NCBI GenBank assembly: GCA_035772785.1
Contig: JAOCPU010000009.1
Coordinates: 744,001-808,000, forward strand
Direction of reading: 5' to 3'
Origin: Phlebiopsis flavidoalba
Lineage: Eukaryota; Basidiomycota; Agaricomycetes; Polyporales; Phanerochaetaceae
DNA length: 64,000 bases
Position numbers and translations under genes: made by a program. Below are positions 57,937 to 64,000 of the stretch, piece after piece. Below the pieces are notes generated by a model. That model saw only the letters and a program-made list of their open reading frames with translations. It did no database searches and had not been told where the DNA came from. Each line of letters begins with the position of its first letter. The stretch's first letter is position 1.

Positions 57937-60231
57937 ATGGAAGCATTTCATCTTCTATCCCGCGGAGGTGCAGTGTGTTGACAAGAAAAGGTTCAAGAAG
58001 GACGTTTCGCTCTTTGGATGTAAGTTAACGCGGTTTCATCCTAATCTCGACACTAATATAAGGTCTTTACATCAGAAATCCAAGGGCTGGACAAAGGCAA
58101 AGCAGTGGCTAGGCCCACCAACGGGGAGCTTCCAACTGAGCTTGACTTCTCAAATATGCTCAGGGCGGTCCGTCAAAGCGCAAGGGAGACGATGAACCAC
58201 AGCAGCGAGCCAAGAAGGCCAAGGTAAGAGGATGACGACGACGATATGAGTGGGGTGGAGAACGCGGAGGCATCGACTTCCTCTCTTTACCTCGACAGCG
58301 TGTCACGGCAAAAGGCAACAATGTTCCCCGATCCCAATGGAAAAAAGCTTTCAAGACTTGAAAACACTCTATAATGTGCCTCCAAGGCTGCTCGAATAAT
58401 CTCAAGCAGAGCGGTGTACGCTCAACCGACCGGGATTCAATCACACGTGTACCCATTTTCTGCTTGAGTGTGCGGTCTCCAAGTTGTGTTACCCATGCTC
58501 CTCTCAACATGATATGCATAGGGTCGAGATCTTGCCGCAATCTCTCCCTACAGGTACCGGACGGTAAAACTCTTGCGTATCCTCCTCCCTATATTCGCAT
58601 CACTTGGAACCCCCCTCGGTCGAGTTCAAATAACAACGCTGGGCAGGGTGTGCGTGCTATAGTTTCTCGCGCCTACTCGCGAACTGGCACACAACCAGAT
58701 ACACAACGAATGCTTGAAGCTCGCTCAGGGGCGCAAGTGGAGGGTCGTTCTGTTCAGCAAGGCCACAGCAAGTACGTTGGCTGACAGGAACGTTCAGGAC
58801 AAAGTGGGTGAGTATACCGGCTGAGACTGACCTCTAGTCACGGTCTAGACTCATCTTAACTCCTTAGATATCATCATCAGCACACCACTATTCCCGAATG
58901 GTTTGAACCTAATGCAACTTCCTGGGCAATGGTTCAAACCGCACTTCAAGCGGGAACTCTTGAACTTGGCAAGTAGGTACACCGAACGGAGATCCGGTGA
59001 TCTTGGTTTACTGATAATCTTTGCAGGCGTGCAACATTTAATCTTGGATGAAGCCGACCGTATGCTCGATCCGGAGTTTTTGGAGCAAATACAGGAAGTC
59101 ACTCTGCAGCGTGCAGTCACCCGGCGGTTCGGAAAAGCCGTGTTTAGCGCGACGCTTCCTGCGAATGCGGAGAAAATAGCGATGGGCATGTTGAAAGATC
59201 CCATCCGCGTGGTGGTTGGCCTCAAGTGCGTATTGTGGGTCCCAAACCTTATTTCACTCAAGCTGACCACCGGCACGAAGGGATACACCGCTACCCCTTG
59301 ATAGCTCAATCGCTCACTTATGTGGCGGACGATTCTTCAAAGCTACCTACACTCCTCCAGTATCTTGCTCAGAAAAGCCGTACAATCCACCAGTTCTCGT
59401 TTTCGTATCGACTCAGACCGCTGTGCATCATCCTTGGCCGAGGAACTGGTGCTGGGAGTGGTGTACAGAACGTTGGACTGCCATCCACGCGGGGATGAGT
59501 AAGAAGGAGCGAGAAGATGCAGTGTCCGAATGCGGAAAGGAGAGAGCTGGTCATGGTCACCACGGAAGTGATGGCGCGCGGCATGGACTTCAAGGGCGTC
59601 AGGGAAGTCATCAATTATGACTTCCCACATGAGCGTGCAGAGCTATGTGCATCGGATCGGTACGTAGCTGAGTGGCACAGTAGCCCCCATCGTAGCATGT
59701 CTGGCAGGGTCCACATAGGCCGTACTGGACGCGCCGGCCGAGAAGGCAAAGCCGTTACGTACTTCACCAATGAAGACGCCCCTTTCTTGAAGACGTACGT
59801 GTCCCGGAATATGCGTTGATTAAGCATTAACGTGCCCCCGTCATGCAGAATTGCGAATGTCATCCTACAGTCAGGCTCCACAGTACCTGATTGGATACTC
59901 AAGTTACCCAAGCCCTCGAAGATGAAGCGGCTGTGGAAATGGGCAAGGTCAAGCGTACAGATGCGGTGATAACAGTGCTCGTCGGATAGGCAGGGCTGAC
60001 GCCATCAAGAAGCGGGTGAGTGCCACTCCCTCAACGATACTCCCACCCAGGCTTATCGGTGGCGTGGGTTGTAGGGAGATGATCGCTGCCTCAAAACGTC
60101 GGAAACAGAAGGTGCGAGAAGCAAGCCATGATGGAACGGACCATGTGATGGATTATGGACGGGGGCGAGGACACAGACTAGGCGTGGACTGTCAAACTAA
60201 CTCTTGTATCCCCAGACCCCCATGTCGCTAA
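57937..60231 (+). CDS. ROK1: DEAD-box RNA helicase Rok1 (DDX52-like)
   Basis: Nucleolar RNA helicase acting in early 18S rRNA maturation, releasing snoRNAs from pre-rRNA. The ATG at 57937 gives [24 protein letters not shown], an intron, then a charged N-terminal region with [20 protein letters not shown] and [17 protein letters not shown]. Helicase core: TGIQSHVLPI-type Q region (about 58430), GTG..KTLAY Walker A (about 58550-58580, frame broken), and DEAD at 59047-59058 within [20 protein letters not shown]. Then come FSATLP (about 59143-59160), VFVSTQTRAVHH-like sequence (about 59398), [16 protein letters not shown] (about 59583-59630) and [20 protein letters not shown] (59720-59779). The family tail [20 protein letters not shown] follows near 59860, then a short last exon with [11 protein letters not shown]. 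The last stop could be a few codons off. Confidence 0.93.
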
Positions 60232-61450
60232 TGTGGCACTGTGAATGTATTGCGAAGGATGCCTTGAGCAGAATGCACACACGCGAACCTAACGCTCGTC
60301 GGAGTGGCGACGATTTTCGAGAGGGCGCGATGCCACCTTGTATGTGTCGCACAAGGACCTGCTCAGTCTGTAAGGTACAAGAAGCGAATTGAGATACCCA
60401 CGCTCATTTCCCGAGAGAAGATCACACGGTGATGTCGTTGGAATGTCCCGAATGTGTGCATGGACGTCCTGAGCCAACTACTGTCGGCAATGCTTTCCTC
60501 CGCATAAACCAATACACTCCAGAATATTGTCACACGTACCGAAAAACTCACTCGACTGGTGCGAAACGGGCCCGGTCATCGAATATGGAGCATTAATCCT
60601 GCACACAAGCACCAGAATCCCAGCGTCTGATCGATCTCTAAGCATGATTTATTTACAGGCCGCAGCGGGGCGAAGTGTTGAACGTCGTTCGGATTGTCTG
60701 CTAGATGCTTTGTTAACGATGAACGGCTGTAAATTCCACATAACATAACGAACTATGTCTTCGATTGAAACACTCATTGAAACTCGTTCCCACTGATATG
60801 TGCGTGTACCGTAGATGGGAGTCACGGCGAGCCCATGTGACGGCGCAGCATAAATTTCAAGAAATATAACGGTTTGAAACTCAACGTTTCGCCTGTAGCT
60901 CCGCCATACAAGACTACCTCCACCACTTTGGGCACTGTAGGGTTCGCTCGTGGACAATGTAGAGGTCGTCAATATCCCACGCACACTCACACTATCATGT
61001 GCCGTAAACGAGAGCGGAACCGTTTGCGGAATCCTCAGACGGTCCTGACGCAGCTAAATTTGCGCTAGCCTCGCGCGGTATGATGCCCTTGTAGTCTTCA
61101 GGCACTGTCAAGAGGCGTAGTGGCTTGTACGGGTGGGATCCGCAGAACGGCCAACTGCCCTGAGTAAACCGACCAACGGCGGCACAACACGGGGGCGCAG
61201 CCAGGGAGTGCTCTGGGTTCCAGAATTGGCCCCATGGAAAAAGTCGAACCCACCTCATGCCAAACATGTGGCGCCTTCCGAGGATGCTCTGCATCTCTTC
61301 TTAAGCTCTATATTAAAAGTTCAGCTTATTTAAGAGAAGGGCTCGAGGGCAAGACAGTCTTCCAGTACTTGGACGCATAAACTTGCCTTCGAGCTCTCCT
61401 ACTACCCCCCTCGTTCTCTATACATTCCACACACAATACACATCTGCGAC
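60232..61450. other. Intergenic region ROK1 / HMG-box gene
   Basis: No protein family is recognised. AT-rich boxes CTATATTAAAAG (about 61307-61318) and CTTATTTAAG (about 61324-61333) lie about 120-140 bp before the HMG-box coding start and may be its promoter. Confidence 0.4.
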
Positions 61451-62858
61451 ATTGCCCGCTCTCCGTAGCACCCGCCGCTCGCGTCGCTTGTCGAACCGTC
61501 CGCCCACCGATCCTGGTAAGTGTGGTTTATCGCCAAGTTTGCCTTTGTGGGTCCACCCTCTCATTCTTACACGCTTGCTCAAATCGGGCTAGAATTCGAA
61601 AACGCTCGACGACGACGAGCTTACGCTTCTGCATCCCGATCGCGAGCCGGGCGTACTTTATCCTCGCGCCACTCATGCTTGCAACATGCTCTACTCCTAC
61701 GCACTCGTCTTCGGGAGCTCTCCCGACTCTCTTCCCCCCGTTTACGACAGCGCCGAAGACGCCGCGTTCGCGCCACGCGCCTTGCACGGTCGCAGGAAGA
61801 GACTGGAAGGGCACATTCCTCGTCCTCCCAACGCGTTCATGATGTATCGCTCTGAGTACTGGAGAATACAAAAACGGGTCCCCGGTGGACAGCGCGACCA
61901 TCGCGAGATCAGCAAGTCTGTCTGCCGGTCTCGAGTGGAAGAGACTCAATGAACACGAACGCAAGAAGTACGAAGACCAGGCCAGAGTCAAGAAGATGGA
62001 GCACGAGAAGATGTATCCTGGATATCGGTACGCTCCGACAAGCAAGCGTGAAACCAGGACGACGAAGGGGAGGAAGAGTGTACGCGACCCACAAGTCGAC
62101 GCCGAGCGCTGCCAGAAGGCTGCCGACGCGCGGTCGTACGAAGAGCGTTCCTAGGAGGAGTGGGCGGGGCCTCAGTCGCTGCTAACAGTCCCCGTCGACA
62201 AGCGATCCCCCACCTCGACACTAGTGATGGCAGTCACTGGCTCTTCCCACGCCTCGAAATCCAGTCGACGACCCTCGGCTCCCGTCGTCGTGGCCCATCG
62301 TGACAAGAATCAACCCGACACTGACTAACAGCGAAGATCCGGTACAGCATACGCTACCCCACCCCACTCCTGAGGCCATCTTTCTCCGCAGCCCTACTAG
62401 TGGGGACGTCTACGAGTTTGTACCCATGGTTAAGACATCCCGACACTGGATCTAGGCCCGCAGGCCACTTACAGTCCCATAGGACTCATGGGGTCCATTC
62501 TCGGTATGTTAGCTCTTGGTCAAAACACTGCTAGACATCCGCTAACCCAGACCTCAGGAGCTACAATGTCCAGAGCCTGTGCCACCCATGGACTCTCTCT
62601 TCGCACCCAAAGACTCTTTCGCATTCATCTCCCAATACCTGTCCCAGAACAGCACCCTCTATTCTATAGATCGGGAGCTCACCTTCATCGCTCATGAACT
62701 CGCCGGAGAGTACTGATCTTCAGCTCATGTACCCGGATACAAGAAGCGACTCGACCGATAGCCCCACGAGCGGGCTGCTCCCATTTCCTGATGTGGGCAG
62801 CCTCGGACCCAACACCGAATGGGACGACTGGTTCGACTGGAACCGTCCTCTTGTATAA
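61451..62858 (+). CDS. HMG-box transcription factor
   Basis: DNA-binding protein with one HMG box of the MATA/Ste11-like sequence-specific type, expected in the nucleus. The N-terminus is read as PALRSTRRSRRLSNRPPTDP from about 61455. The start codon appears damaged (ATTG where ATG is expected), and an intron follows at about 61514. After TLDDDELTLLHPDREPGVLY (about 61595-61660) comes the box at about 61800-61990: RPPNAFMMYRSEYW, then DISKSV-W-type sequence with breaks, then KRLNEHERKKYEDQARVKKM and EHEKMYPGYRYAPTSKRETR. The basic run RTTKGRK continues it. The remainder is Ser/Pro-rich and probably disordered, ending WDDWFDWNRPLV at the stop 62856-62858. Basidiomycete relatives include mating and stress regulators; the exact role is not predictable. 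Confidence 0.85.
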
Positions 62859-63121
62859 GCCTATATCTCAACTATACACGATATCGTGCCCACCATCATC
62901 ACTCACAAAATAGTCTTCCCTCCTCTATGTACATCTGTCACTCCGCCTTCTGCTGTCTTATTTGCCCGCTCTATGCTTTCAATTCCTTTCACGCTTGTCT
63001 GTTGCTACCGTTTCTCCGTGCTTTTGTTGCTCTGGGTACTCTACTATGCCTCTACACTGTATCAACATAACCATAGATCGTCGCATGTCCGGAATATACC
63101 TAGCTTATGTTTTCTTCCTCC
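62859..63121. other. HMG-box gene 3' flank
   Basis: Pyrimidine- and T-rich sequence without a recognisable gene. It is likely 3' UTR and terminator of the HMG-box gene. Confidence 0.4.
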
Positions 63122-63415
63122 TCACGCTCGAGCTTCAGCCGTCTGCGTTCTGCGTGATGATGGGATCGATCCCAGTAATGCGAAGCCGGGCTTACCTCTT
63201 CTGACTTCTTCGGTTTTTTTGTCCCACGTCAGCTCCACCCTCTTTTTGCGCCCTCGCTTGACCTGAGAAGGCTGAACGTTGGAAGACAAGTTGAAATCGA
63301 TTTTGCCGGCGGCCCGTTCATCACGAAGCCATTGTTCGCATTGCTCTTTTGTCCCTTCTGGATGAGCAAGTTGCCACTCTATCACAACGATCCAAACCAC
63401 ACCTCCCCGGTCCAT
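63122..63415 (-). CDS. Unidentified basic protein segment
   Basis: Continuous minus-strand frame with EWQLAHPEGTKEQCEQWLRD, ERAAGKIDFNLSSNVQPSQV and KRGRKKRVELTWDKKTEEVR. It has the charge pattern of a real soluble eukaryotic protein, with one likely helix and a nuclear-type basic run KRGRKKR. I cannot assign a family. It may be the last exon of a gene that continues to the right, convergent with the HMG-box gene. Confidence 0.4.
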   Translation of the reverse strand: MDRGGVVWIVVIEWQLAHPEGTKEQCEQWLRDERAAGKIDFNLSSNVQPSQVKRGRKKRVELTWDKKTEEVRRGKPGFALLGSIPSSRRTQTAEARA

Positions 63416-63506
63416 GGTCCAGGCTTACTGGCGTCCACGAACTTTCACAAATCTCCTTTGCCCTTGAAGCATGTCAGTCCTCTGTGCTCACGCAGGGGTC
63501 GAGAAC

Positions 63507-63965
63507 CTACATCGAGAAGGGGTCGCGTATCCACTGTGGAGGGAAGAAGACCGCGGTGCAACCGCGCTGCGAGATGAAGGTGTTGTAGGCATTTGATTCG
63601 CCGACTCGCCTCCTCAGCTGTAGACAACGCGGTAAGCCCCGAATCTCGGAACTTCTCAGGCACGACTCACAGTTAAGCTCTTCACGCTCGACATCCCAGA
63701 ATAGGGCACGAGCTCCTGAACGAGCGAAAAGAGATGGACGTTGACCAAAACGCCCCTTTTTGAGTGACGTGTATCCAGACTTTTTTTTCACGCATGAGAG
63801 GTAAAGACCTGGTTGACCGAATCTATTAGTCATATAACATATCAGAAGATGCATTCCCATAACCCATCCTGGCGCGTTCATTCTCCGCCGCCGGTTTCTT
63901 GGGCTTTGGGGGGGGGGGGGGGGGGAGAACATCCGCGGCTTCAAAGAGCGCGTGACACCATCCAA
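63507..63965 (-). CDS. Unidentified 152-codon open frame
   Basis: Uninterrupted minus-strand frame crossing the poly-G run near its start; segments include NRFGQPGLYLSCVKKKSGYT and LFWDVEREELNCESCLRSSE. No family is recognised. It may be an upstream part of the segment at 63122-63415, or non-coding. Confidence 0.2.
   Translation of the reverse strand: MDGVTRSLKPRMFSPPPPPQSPRNRRRRMNAPGWVMGMHLLICYMTNRFGQPGLYLSCVKKKSGYTSLKKGRFGQRPSLFARSGARALFWDVEREELNCESCLRSSEIRGLPRCLQLRRRVGESNAYNTFISQRGCTAVFFPPQWIRDPFSM
63908..63925. repeat. Poly-G homopolymer, 18 bases
   Basis: A run of 18 G. Such runs are rare in fungal coding DNA and their length is unreliable in long-read assemblies. Confidence 0.9.
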
Positions 63966-64000
63966 ATAATGGTTTTGGACGCCCAGCTTGGATTCCCTCC

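Noticed and set aside
57937..60231. ROK1 and SUB2 as pseudogenes because of frameshifts
   Set aside because: All core helicase motifs and intron positions persist, and both genes are normally single-copy and essential; sequence error is the simpler explanation.
61220..61262. Possible tRNA T-arm (GGTGGGTTCGAC) on the minus strand
   Set aside because: No acceptor stem, D arm or anticodon arm could be matched around it.
1..64000. CRISPR arrays, operons, riboswitches, bacterial mobile elements
   Set aside because: None seen, and the genome is a spliced fungal one where most of these are not expected.

Overview
This window looks like chromosomal DNA of a basidiomycete fungus, most likely an Agaricomycete. 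Genes are dense and on both strands. They are cut by many short GT-AG introns, and the recognisable products are fungal: a CYP61 sterol desaturase, a CHK1/Mak1-type hybrid histidine kinase, Pho85, Utp5, Rok1, a basidiomycete-type HMG-box factor, GH16 and GH5-like secreted hydrolases, and a family of Ser/Thr-rich single-pass membrane proteins typical of mushrooms. I cannot name the genus.

Almost every recognisable gene, including ones that should be essential (SUB2, ROK1, UTP5, ERG5), carries scattered one- or two-base insertions and deletions and odd substitutions. No full-length protein can be read in one frame plus introns. This fits an uncorrected long-read consensus far better than decay, so frameshifts and stops should not be read as biology without polishing. 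Gene boundaries come from piecing conserved segments across frames and are approximate.

Layout. 1-9.9 kb: GH16 glucanase (+), GH5-like hydrolase (-), NAD(P)-binding Rossmann protein (+), an unidentified region (-), mitochondrial dicarboxylate-type carrier (-). 10-24 kb: SUB2/UAP56 mRNA-export helicase (+), divergent from the carrier, then a roughly 10.6 kb hybrid histidine kinase (+). 24-36 kb: MFS transporter (-), an unresolved stretch, PHO85 (-) divergent from UTP5 (+), and a conserved-looking hypothetical gene (+). 36.7-50.4 kb: a tandem array of five related genes or gene fragments (-), interrupted by a CpG-rich block. 51-64 kb: tRNA-Gln (-), a mitochondrial LEA-like protein (+), ERG5/CYP61 (+), two unidentified regions, ROK1 (+), an HMG-box gene (+), and unidentified open frames at the edge.

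Most of the genes are unrelated housekeeping genes and do not form a pathway. The part most likely to hold undescribed biology is the 36.7-50.4 kb array: signal peptide, beta-sandwich-like ectodomain, Ser/Thr-rich stalk, one membrane segment and a cytoplasmic tail ending in a conserved PPPY-type motif. Three copies share an upstream element about 180 bp before the start codon. This looks like a receptor- or adhesin-like family whose turnover may be controlled by WW-domain ubiquitin ligases, but that role is inference.
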